Shown: positions 1 through 10,800 of the stretch, in pieces | Layout of the letters: the number at the start of each line of letters is the position of its first letter | Position numbering within the stretch: the first letter of the stretch is position 1 | Assembly (NCBI GenBank): GCA_039654915.1 | Contig: CM077594.1 | Location: forward strand, 33,825,001 to 33,889,000 | Length of the DNA: 64,000 bases | Reading direction: 5' to 3' | DNA from: Aquilaria yunnanensis | Taxonomy: Eukaryota; Streptophyta; Magnoliopsida; Malvales; Thymelaeaceae | Notes under the pieces: model-generated | Databases searched by the model: none | What the model saw: the letters and a program-made list of their open reading frames with translations, nothing else | Told to the model about the DNA's origin: nothing | Program-made: the position numbers and the translations under genes

Positions 1-641
1 TCTTAAATTCCCAGAATTATAGAGCATTTAATTAAAAATAATTTAAGAAATATGAGGTAAAACATTTTATTTAAATTATTTTCCAAACAATAAAAGTATT
101 AAATGAAACCAGAGTAGTTAAGTGACAATCCCAGGAAACTAATATGCGGATAAGGTGCCAATTTAAACAAACCATATGTTTCTTTAGAAATCAAACAACA
201 CAAAGTTAAAACCCAGTCCCAGCCATTTCTACTTTCGAGGGGCTACAGTGTACCCTCACTCAGTCTGCTCCACATCTTGAACCTCGTTATATGGTTCAGT
301 GTACTCTGTCTCCTCATAGTACTCACCTAGAAAAATATGTTAAGAGGAGGGATGAGCACAACTTGCTCAATAAGAGGGAAGTATCAGGCCCATCACGTGG
401 GTCCTAATATTCCCGTAACAAACAACAACGAATAATAAACTTTAAGCTATAGCAATTTACTTAAAGAACAATTCCATACAACATCATAACAACAAAATCA
501 AAATCCTACTAGCATGCTTGAACTACCATGCATATGCATATTTCTTTTTACCGATTAAATAATATCTTCTTGATCGATCACTTAATCCAATACTTAAATG
601 CCGTCGGACGAACCTAGGGTGGTGAGTGTGTACATCACCCA

Positions 642-887
642 CTCTCGGGATAACTCTTAGGCAGTGCCACTAGGGATGCCACCAAGCCAGAGCCTCTCGG
701 GATACCTACGTCGAGGTAGAGCCTCTCGTGATAACAGCCATAAGCATGGTCCCTCGCCAGCTATGGTCTGACAGCACACAAATCATATCTCCATACTCTG
801 TGTCAATATCGGGTCATGACTAGGGACGGTCCGACGCCACCCTAACATGCCTCTCGGGTTCGAATCGTCCGTTCCGAACCTCTCGTC
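642..887. repeat. Dispersed short motif cluster CTCTCGGGATA inside the LTR
   Basis: The motif CTCTCGGG or CTCTCGTG/CTCTCGTC occurs five times, near 642, 694, 723, 851 and 880, several times followed by ATA and linked to AGAGC or GAACC. Spacing is irregular (about 30 to 130 bp). It appears to be degenerate LTR sub-repeat sequence. No function can be assigned from sequence. Confidence 0.55.
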
Positions 888-1267
888 TAAATTTACGGCT
901 TATTAGGTCATGTAGATATGGTTCATCACCAACCTTGCATGCCTTGTATTTTGTGTTACTCTTCAAATCTTTTACTTAATGCAATCTTGTATATGACAAA
1001 CATCAATCATATGCAACAACCAATTGATGCATGACCGTAGCTCATTTTACTTTAGCTCTTTTTAGTATAATGCCATGATTCTAGTGCATCCTATTTCTTT
1101 TATCATGTTATCTTAGTTTAGTGTTACATGATGTCATGACAATTAGTGATATCTTTTAAGTGTATTTGTGATAAGTGTTCATCTCATTTCTCGTGAATTC
1201 TTTCTAAATTGGTCATTTAGTATTTACGCTCCTAATCCTTTATCTATCGGCTTATAATAATTTATTA

Positions 1268-1459
1268 CGGCCCTAACATGCCACTAACGGTTCCTTCCAA
1301 TCTTATCATGTTGCTAATGAGCTTGTCGGCCCTAAACATGGTACTAGTGGTGTTTGTCTCGCCGGCCCTAAACATGCTACTAGCGGTGTTTATTTAGGCG
1401 GTCCTAACATATTTCTAATTTAATTCTTGTTATAAGCGGTCCTAATATGATACTAGCGC
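1268..1459. repeat. Degenerate mini-satellite of about 36 bp inside the LTR
   Basis: A unit beginning CGGCCCTAAACATG and followed by a CTACTAGCGGTG-like stretch recurs at about 1268, 1327, 1363, 1399 and 1436. The last four starts are 36-37 bp apart; the first is 59 bp before the second. Individual units vary (CGGCCCTAACATG, GCGGTCCTAATATG). Tandem sub-repeats in plant LTRs commonly arise by slippage; whether this one is lineage-specific cannot be told here. Confidence 0.75.
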
Positions 1460-3232
1460 CAAACATACATCATACATCAAATCATTACAACCATACAACC
1501 AACCAACCAAAATTACATCTCAAAGGAAGAGAAATAAAATAAAATTCTAGAAAACTAATTAATTACCCTACCCATGTTGCCCACGCATTTAAAGATTTTA
1601 TTTAGCCCAATTGTTTACTTAAAATTTATTATTCGGGTTGATGCTTATTTTGGGCCTAAGAGGGCCCACGAGAACTAACCCGCTCTTCCCCCTTACCTAG
1701 TTCGGAATAATACGACGAAAGAGGACGATTTTCCTAGGACGGTCCTACAAAATGTTAGTAAGGAAAGAAAAAAAAAATTAGAAAATATGCTAAAATTTAG
1801 AATTTTCCTAAATGGTACTTGGAAAGTTCATGTTCTTAACAACTAGGCCGAAATTTTACCTAGTGGGCAAAAAGGGTCTCGGGGTGCCTTCGGTGGCCTT
1901 GTGCCTATTCGGGATCGTGCCGGGAGCCTTCTTGATATCGATCCTAAAAATTACAGCAGCCATACACTAACTTATAAGCTTATTTAATGGCTGTAAAAAT
2001 TGATCTTGGAAGGAAAAAAAATTTTATTTCGGTTACCGATGTGTTTTCGGGATCTCTGACGCTCCGGGAGTCCAACGAAGCGCCAAACCTTCAAGTAAGG
2101 ATTTTCTAACCCTTTCTAACAACATGGACAGCAAAGATGAGATAATTGTTAGGGCTGTAAGATTGAAATTAACAGCCAAAAGAATTTTAAAAAAGACTAC
2201 GGTGGCTTACCAGGGTTTAGGAGCAAGTATGGACCCGATTTCACTGGAAACGAGTACAAAACCTAAAAGTTGGATTAACGATAACCTACCAAAAAAATTT
2301 ACAGCAAGATATAAGACTTTTAGGTGCTGGGAAAAAAAATTAAAAGAGTGATACAGAAGGATTTGGGCTCACACAAATGAATCTGGGATCGTCGGTACGC
2401 GTTGGGTCGATTTTTCTGTCTGGATGAGATTTCTCTTCAACCTAGTAAACCTAGGTAAGATTAGGCAAAATTATTGTTCTAATAATCTAGAATAAAATTT
2501 AATCGTAGCATAAAGGGCTGTACTTACACCGTTTTGATGGAGGAATAAGCGAGACAATAACCGGCGTGAAGAGGACCAAAGGATGGTGGGCTGCCTTTTT
2601 CCTAAAATCTAATTTTTTTCTTTCTTATGGTGGTGAGGTGTTGAAGGAGGAAAGAATAAGAAGCGGCAGCTGGTTGTGAGAAGAAAAGATAGGTCAAATT
2701 CCTAACTAAATTCGGACTCTTGATCGCATAGAAACAAGAAATAAAAAAAATGGAAGGAAATGTGCGTGGGGTTTAATTAAGGGAAAAAAAATGGAGACAA
2801 GGAATTAATTAGTTTTTTTTATTTTTAACTCCAGGAGGTGTTGCGGCTGGATAGTGTTATAAGAAAGAAATTAGGGTTAGGGAGAAAAAGAAAAATAATC
2901 CTATGTAGCGGTAGCACGAACCCGGTTTAAACCCCACACGTACGTTAGCTAAATTTTGGGAAACCTAAGCAAACGAATTCAGAATTGAGTGAGATAAATT
3001 TCTCTTGACTCATTTTTTTGAGAAGAATCCAATGGTGCTCCCAGATTTTCCATCCGATGCTCGGTTGTAAATGACAAAAATGCCCCTAGCCTAAAGAAAA
3101 TGACTTTGAGCTTCCGGTTTGGAATTTGACTTAATAACCACTAAAGGAATCATCTAAGGATCAAGATTCTTAATTTTATATTGATTTTCTAAATTGATAG
3201 GTAAAATTGCAAAAATACCCTTGAGGACAAAA

Positions 3233-3304
3233 TGTTAATTAATTAATTTTTATTTATTTATTTTATTTACTTATTATTATTATTTTTTTTTAATTTTTTT
3301 TTTT
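3233..3304. repeat. AT-rich low-complexity tract in the LTR
   Basis: About 70 bases of almost pure A and T with runs of TTA, TTTA and T. It lies about 50 bp inside the 5' end of the LTR as read on the minus strand. It is simple sequence with no coding capacity. Confidence 0.9.
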
Positions 3305-3352
3305 ACGGTAATTTAGTAATTTTATTTTCCTTAATTTCTAGGGTTATTACAG

Positions 3353-3364
3353 CCTCCTCCCCTT
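3353..3364 (-). other. Polypurine tract next to the 3' LTR
   Basis: On the minus strand AAGGGGAGGAGG sits one base outside the TGTAATAACCC start of the LTR. This is the position and composition expected for the primer of plus-strand DNA synthesis in LTR retrotransposons. It fixes the orientation of the element (minus strand) and shows that internal retroelement sequence should continue to the right, where satellite is found instead. Confidence 0.72.
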
Positions 3365-3417
3365 AAAAGAAATTTGTCCCCAAATTTGAAAGAGGGTGTT
3401 GAGAAGTACCTTAAAGC
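3365..3417 (-). mobile_element. Remnant of retrotransposon internal sequence at the LTR/satellite junction
   Basis: Only about 50 bp separate the polypurine tract from recognisable satellite. On the minus strand they read AATTTGGGGACAAATTTC and then CTTTTAAGG, resembling the sequence that follows or ends the pol frame in Tekay/Del elements. That likeness is from general knowledge of the family, not an alignment. No open frame of useful length survives. The last bases (about 3401-3417) already look faintly like a degraded satellite monomer, so the exact junction is uncertain by some 15 bp. Confidence 0.55.
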
Positions 3418-4319
3418 TATAGAGATTCTAAGGAAATATCCTTAACCTCAAACTTCAATCAACTTTTCAAACCAAGTCAATTTTCTCGAATGATAGGAGA
3501 GTTCCTGTTGTAGAGATTCTAAGGAAATCTCCTCAACCTCAAACTTCAATCAATTTTTCTCCAACAATAGGAGAGTTTCTGTCATAGAGGTTCTAAGAAA
3601 ATCTCCTTAACCTCAAACTTCAATCAATTTTTCAAACACAGTCAACTTTCTCCAACGATAGGAGAGTTCTTGTCGTACAGGTTCTAAGGAAATCTCCTTA
3701 ACCTCAAACTTCAATTAATTCTTCAAACACAGTCAATTTTTCTTCAACGATAGGAGAGTACCTGTCGTGGAGGTTCTATGGAAATCTCCTTAACCTCAAA
3801 TTTCAATCAATTTTTCTAACACAGTCAACCTTCTTCAACGATAGCAGAGTTCTTGTCGTACAGGTTCTAAGGAACTCTCATTAACCTCAAACTTCAATCA
3901 ATTTTTCAAACAGAGTCAATTTTTCTTCAATGATAGGAGAGTTCCTGTAGTAGACGTTATAAGGAAATCTCCTTAACCTCAAATATCAATCAATTTTTCA
4001 AACACAGTCAATTTTATCCAACGACAGGCGAGTTCCTGTCATATAGATTATAAGGAAATGTCCTAAACCTCAAACTTGAATTAATTTTTCAACCGCAGTC
4101 AATTTTTCTTTAACGATATGAGAGTTCCTATCGTTGAGGTTATAAGGAAATCTCCTTAACCTCAAACTTCAATCAGTTTTTCAAACACACTCAATTTTTC
4201 CCTAACGATAGGAGAGTTCCTGTCATAGTGGTTCAAAGGAAATCTCCTTAACCTCAAACATCAATCAATTTTTCAAACACAGTCAATTTTCTCAAACGAT
4301 AGGAGAGTTTCTGTCGTAC

Positions 4320-4867
4320 AGGTTATAAGGAAATCTCCTTAACATCAAACCTCAATCAATTTTTCAAACACAGTCAATTTTCTCTAATGATAAGAGAGTT
4401 ACTATCGTAGAGGTTCTAAGGAAATCTCCTAAACCACAAACGTTAATCAATTTTTGAAACACAATCAATTTTTCTTCAACGATAGGAGAGTTCCTGTCGT
4501 AGAGGTTATAAGGAAATCTCCTTAACCTCAAACTTCAATCAATTTTTCAAACACAGTCAATTTTCTCAAATGATAGGAGAGTCCCTGTCGTACAGGTTAT
4601 AAGGAAATCTCCTTAACCTCAAACCTCAATCAATTTTTCAAACACAGTCAATTTTCTCTAATGATAAGAGAGTTCCTGTCGTAGAGGTTCTAAGGAAATC
4701 TCCTAAACCACAAACTTTAATCAATTTTTGAAACACAATCAATTTTTCTTCAACGATAGGAGAGTTCCTGTCGTAGAGGTTATAAGGAAATCTCCTTAAC
4801 CTCAAACTTCAATCAATTTTTTAAACACAGTCAATTTTCTCGAACGATGGGAGAGTTCCTATCCTAG
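4320..4867. repeat. Three-monomer tandem duplication, period about 274 bp
   Basis: The stretch starting at 4320 (AGGTTATAAGG...) is repeated from 4594 with a few substitutions, including the unusual AAACCACAAACGTTAATC/AAACCACAAACTTTAATC monomer. The corresponding place in the second 3.06-kb unit (about 7640-7910) has a single copy. The same duplication pattern reappears near 12140-12560 in the fourth unit, so it arose before, or was lost independently of, unit divergence. Confidence 0.82.
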
Positions 4868-7800
4868 AGGTTCCAAGGAAATCTCCTTAACCTCAAACAT
4901 CATTCAATTTTTCAAACACAGTCCATTTTTCTCGAACGATAAGAGAGTTCCTGTCATACAGGTTATAAGGAAATCTCCTTAACCTCAAACCTTAATCAAT
5001 TTTTCAAACACAGTCAATTTTCTCCAATGATAAGAGAGTTCATGTCGTAGAGGTTCTTAGGAAATCTCCTAAACATCAAACTTTAATCAATTTTTCAAAC
5101 ACAATCAATTTTTCTTCAACGATAGGAGCGTTCCTGTCGTAAAGGTTCTAAGGAAATCTCCTTAACCTCAAACTTCAATCAATTTTCTCGAATGATCGGA
5201 GAGTTCCTGTCGTAGAGGTTCTAAAGAAATCTATTTAACCTCAAACTTAAATTAATTTTTCAAACAACGTCAATTTTTCTTTAATGATAGGAGAGTTCCT
5301 GTTGTAGAGGTTCAAAGGAAATCGCCTTAACCTCAAACTTAAATCAATTTCTCAAACAAAGTCAATTCTCTCCAACGATAGGAGAATTCCTGTCTTACAG
5401 GTTATACGGAAATGTCCTGAACCTCAAACTTGAATCAATTTTTCAACCACAGTCAATTTTTCTTCAACGATAGGAGAATTCCTGTGGTAGAGGTTATAAG
5501 GAAATCTCTTTTAACCTCAAACTTCAATCAATTTTTCAAACACAGTCAATTTTTCTCTAACGATAAGAGACTTCGTGTCGTACAAGTTATAAGGAAATTT
5601 CCTTAACCTCAAACTTCAATCAATTTTTCAAACACGATCAAGTTTTCTTCAACGATAGGAGACTACATATCGTAGAGGTTATAAGCAAATCACCTTAACC
5701 TCAGACTTGAATCAAATTTTCAACCACAGTCCATTTTTCTTCAGCGAAAGGAGAGTTCCTGTCGTAGACGTTATAAGGAAATCTCCTTAACCTTAAATAT
5801 CAACAAATTTTTCAAACATAGTCAATTTTCTCCAACGATCGGAGGGCTCCTGTCATACAGATTATAAGGAAATGTCCTTAACCTCAAACTTGAATCAATT
5901 TTTCAACCACAGTCAATTTTTCTTCAACGATATGAGAGTTCCTGTCATAGAGGTTATAACGAAATCTCCTTAACCTCAAACTTCAATCTGTTTTTCAAAC
6001 ACAGTCAATTTTTCTCCAATGATAGGAGAGTTCTTGCCATAGTGGTTTAAAGGAAATCTCCTTAACCTCAAACATCAAATAATTTGTCAAACACAGTCAA
6101 TTTTCTCGAACGATAGGAAAGTTCCTGTCGTAAAGGTTCTAAGGAAATCTCCTTAACCTCAAACTTCAATCAATTTTTCAAACACAGTCCATTTTTCTCC
6201 AACGATAGCTGAGTTCCTGCTATACAGGTTCTAAGGAAATCTCCTTAACCTCAAACCTCAATCAATTTTTCAAACACAGTCAATTTTCTCGAACCATAGG
6301 AGAGTTCCTGTCGCACAGGTTCTAAGGAAATCTCCTTAACCTCAAAATTCATTCAATTTTTCTTGAACGATAGGAGAGTTTCGATCGTAGAGGTTATAAG
6401 GAAATCTCCTTGACCTCAAACGTTAATCAATTTTTGAAACACCGTCAATCTTCTGCAACGATAGGAGAGTTCCTGTCGTTGAGGTTCTAAGGAAATCTGC
6501 TAAACCTTAAACTTTAATTAATTTTTCAAACACAGTCAATTTTTAATGAACGAGAGCACAGTTCCTGTCGTAAAGGTTCTAAGGAATTCTCCTCAACGTC
6601 AAACTTCAATCAATTTTTCAAATACAGTCAATTTTTCTTCAACGATAGGAGAGTTTCTATCCTAGAGGTTCTAAGGAAATCTCATTAACCTCAAACTCAA
6701 TCAATTTTTCTTCAATGATGAGAGAGTTTCAGTCATAGAGGTTCTAAGGAAATATCCTTAACCTCAAACTTCAATCAACTTTTCAAACCAAGTCAATTTT
6801 CTCGAACGATAGGAGAGTTCCTGTTGTAAAGATTCTAAGGAAATCTCCTCAACCTCAAACTTCAATCAAATTTTCTCCAACAATAGGAGAGTTCCTGTCA
6901 TATAGGTTCTAAGGAAATCTCCGTAACCTCAAACTTCAATCAATTTTTTAAACACAGTCAACTTTCTCCAACGATAGGAGAGTTCTTGTCGTACAGGTTC
7001 TAAGGAAATCTCCTTAACCTCAAACTTCAATTAATTCTTCAAATACAGTCAATTTTTCTTCAACGATAGGAGAGTACCTGTCGTAGAGGTTCTAAGGAAA
7101 TCTCCTTAACCTCAAATTTCAATCAATTTTTCAAACACAGTCAACTTTCTCCAACGAGAGGAGAGTTCTTGTCGTACAGGTTCTAAGGAACTCTCATTAA
7201 CCTCAAACTTCAATCAATTTTTCTAACACAGTCAATTTTTCTTCAACGATAGGAGAGTTCCTGTAGTAGACGTTATAAGGAAATCTCCTTAACCTCAAAT
7301 ATCAATCAATTTTTCAAACACAGTCAATTTTATCCAACGACAGGCGAGTTCCTGTCATACAGGTTATAAGGAAATGTCCTAAACCTCAAACTTGAATTAA
7401 TTTTTCAACCGCAGTCAATTTTTCTTTAACGATATGAGAGTTCCTATCGTTGAGGTTATAAGGAAATCTCCTTAACCTCAAACTTTAATCAGTTTTTCAA
7501 ACACACTCAATTCTTCCCTAACGATAGAAGAGTTCCTGTCATAGTGGTTCAAAGGAAATCTCCTTAACCTCAAACATTAATCAATTTTTCAAACACAGTC
7601 AATTTTCTCAAACGATAGGAGAGTTTCTGTCGTACAGGTTATAAGGAAATCTCCTTAACATCAAACCTCAATCAATTTTTCAAACACAGTCAATTTTCTC
7701 TAATGATAAGAGAGTTCCTGTCGTAGAGGTTCTAAGGAAATCTCCTAAACCACAAACTTTAATCAATTTTTGAAACACAATCAATTTTTCTTCAACGATA

Positions 7801-10800
7801 GGAGAGTTCCTGTCGTAGAGGTTATAAGGAAATCTCCTTAACCTCAAACTTCAATCAATTTTGTAAACACAGTCAATTTTCTCGAACGATTGGAGAGTTC
7901 CTGTCCTAGAGGTTCCAAGGAAATCTCCTTAACCTCAAACATCATTCAATTTTTCAAACACAGTCCATTTTTCTCGAACGATAAGAGAGTTCCTGTCATA
8001 CAGGTTATAAGGAAATCTCCTTAACCTCAAACCTTAATCAATTTTTCAAACACAGTCAATTTTCTCCAATGATAAGAGAGTTCCTGTTGTAGAGGTTCTT
8101 AGGAAATCTCCTAAACATCAAACTTTAATCAATTTTTCAAACACAATCAATTTTTCTTCAACGATAGGAGAGTTCCTGTCGTAAAGGTTCTAAGGAAATC
8201 TCCTTAACCTCAAACTTCAATCAATTTTCTCGAACGATAGGAGAGTTCCTGTCGTAGAGGTTCTAAAGAAATCTCCTTAACCTCAAACTTAAATTAATTT
8301 TTCAAACAAAGTCAATTTTTCTTTAATGATAGGAGAGTTCCTGTCGTAGAGGTTCAAAGGAAATCGCCTTAACCTCAAACTTAAATCAATTTCTCAAACA
8401 AAGTCAATTCTCTCCAACGATAGGAGAATTCCTGTCTTACAGGTTATACGGAAATGTCCTGAACCTCAAACTTGAATCAATTTTTCAACCATAGTCAATT
8501 TTTGTTCAACGATAGGAGAATTCCTGTGGTAGAGGTTATAAGGAAATCTCTTTTAACCTCAAACTTCAATCAATTTTTCAAACAGAGTCAACATTTCTCT
8601 AACGATGAGAGGCTTCGTGTCGTACAGGTTTTAAGGAAATCTCCTTAACCTCAAACTTCAATCAATTTTTCAAACACAATCAATTTTTCTTCAACGATAG
8701 GAGACTACCTGTCGTAGAGGTTATAAGGAAATCACCTTAACCTCAGACTTGAATCAAATTTTCAACCACAGTCAATTTTTATTCAGCGATAGGAGAGTTC
8801 CTGTCGTAGACGTTATAAGGAAATCTCCTTAACCTTAAATATCAACAAATTTTTCAAACACAGTCAATTTTCTCCAACGATCGGAGAGCTCCTGTCATAC
8901 AGATTATAAGGAAATGTCCTTAACCTCAAACTTGAATCAATTTTTCAACCACAATCAATTTTTCTTCAACGATATGAGAGTTCCTGTCATAGAGGTTATA
9001 ACGAAATCTCCTTAACCTCAAACTTCAATCTGTTTTTCAAACACAGTCAATTTTTCTCCAACGATAGGAGAGTTCCTGCCATAGTTGTTCAAAGGAAATC
9101 TCCTTAACCTCAAACATCAATCAATTTGTCAAACACAGTCAATTTTCTCGAACGATAGGAAAGTTCCTGTCGTAGAGGTTCTAAGGAAATCTCCTTAACC
9201 TCAAACTTCTATCAATTTTTCAAACACAGTCCATTTTTCTCCAACGATAGCTGAGTTCCTGTTATACAGGTTCTAAGGAAATCTCCTTAACCTCAAACCT
9301 CAATCAATTTTTCAAACACAGTCAATTTTCTCCAACCATAGGAGAGTTCCTGTCTCACAGGTTCTAAGGAAATCTCCTTAACCTCAAAATTCATTCAATT
9401 TTTCAAATACAGTCAATTTTTCTTGAACGATAGGAGAGTTTCGATCGTAGAGGTTATAAGGAAATCTCCTTAACCTCAAACGTTAATCAATTTTTGAAAC
9501 ACAGTCAATCTTCTGCAACGATAGGACAGTTCCTGTCGTTAAGGTTCTAAGGAAATCTGCTAAACCTTAAACTTTAATTAATTTTTCAAATGCAGTCAAT
9601 TTTTAATGAACGAGAGCACAGTTCCTGTCGTAAAGGTTCTAAGGAATTCTCCTCAACGTCAAACTGCAATCAATTTTTCAAATACAGTCAATTTTTCTTC
9701 AACGATAGGAGAGTTTCTATCCTAGAGGTTCTAAGGAAGTCTCATTAACCTCAAACTCAATCAATTTTTCTTCAATGATAAGAGAGTTTCAGTCATAGAG
9801 GTTCTCAGGAAATATCCTTAACCTCAAACTTCAATCAACTTTTCAAACCAAGTCAATTTTCTCGAACGATAGGAGAGTTCCTATTGTAAAGATTCTAAGA
9901 AATCTCCTTAACCTCAAACTTCAATCAAATTTTCTCCAACAATAGGAGAGTTCCTGTCATATAGGTTCTAAGGAAATCTCCGTAACCTCAAACTTCAATC
10001 AATTTTTCAAACACAGTCAACTTTCTCCAACGGTAGGAGAGTTCTTGTCGTACAGGTTCTAAGGAAATCTCCTTAACCTCAAACTTCAATTAATTCTTCA
10101 AACACAGTCAATTTTTCTTCAACGATAGGAGAGTACTTGTCGTAGAGATTCTAAGGAAATCTCCTTAACCTCAAATTTCAATCAATTTTTCAAACACAGT
10201 CAACTTTCTCCAACGATAGGAGAGTTCTTGTCGTACAGGTTCTAAGGAACTCTCATTAACCTCAAACTTCAATCAATTTTTCAAACACAGTCAATTTTTC
10301 TTCAACGATAGGAGAGTTCCTGTAGTAGACGTTATAAGGAAATCTCCTTAACCTTAAATATCAATCAATTTTTCAAACACAGTCAATTTTATCCAACGAC
10401 AGGCGAGTTCCGGTCATACAGGTTATAAGGAAATGTCCTAAACCTCAAACTTGAATTAGTTTTTCAACCACAGTCAATTTTATCCAACGATAGGAGAGTT
10501 CCTGTCGTAGAGGTTCTAAGGAAATCTCCTTAACCTCAAACTTCAATCAATTTTTCAAACACAGTCAAGTTTGTCGAACGATAGGAAAGTTCCTATCGCA
10601 GAGGTTCTAAGGAAATCTCCTTAACCTCAAACTTCAATTAATTTTTTAAACACAGTCCATTTTTCTCCAACGATAGCTGAGTTCCTGTCATACAGGTTCT
10701 AAGGAAATCTCCTTAACCTCAAACCTCTATCAATTTTTCAAACACAGTCAATTTTCTCCAACCATAGGAGAGTTCCTGTCGCACAGGTTCTAAGGAAATC

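Larger units (their letters stand above)
1..3351 (-). mobile_element. Long terminal repeat of a Tekay/Del-like Ty3/Gypsy retrotransposon, minus strand, cut by the window edge
   Basis: Read on the minus strand, an LTR-like sequence begins at 3351 with TGTAATAACCC and runs leftwards past position 1. Immediately outside it lies a polypurine tract, so this is the 3' LTR of an element transcribed right to left. The TGTAATA-type start, the adjoining CTTTTAAGGGGAGGAGG and the long AT-rich LTR with internal mini-repeats match what is known of plant chromoviruses of the Tekay/Del lineage; the lineage name is inference. No pol, gag or protease reading frame is present. The distal LTR end, with its CA terminus and target-site duplication, is not in the window, so length is at least 3.35 kb. 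A 75-codon plus-strand ORF (2124-2351) is antisense to the element and shows no recognisable domain. Apart from the short repeats listed separately I see no other gene here. Confidence 0.68.

Noticed and set aside
850..872. tRNA-like GGTTCGAATC motif
   Set aside because: Resembles a B box but no A box or cloverleaf can be drawn around it; it is part of the LTR sub-repeat cluster. The GGGTTCGCATC-like end of the solo LTR was rejected for the same reason.
2124..2351. 75-codon plus-strand ORF in the left LTR
   Set aside because: It is antisense to the retrotransposon, lysine-rich from A-rich sequence, has no recognisable domain, and lies in LTR sequence not expected to code on that strand.
2866..2884. 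TTAGGGTTAGGG-like telomere repeat
   Set aside because: Only about one and a half units, in LTR sequence near a purine-rich stretch; not a telomeric array.
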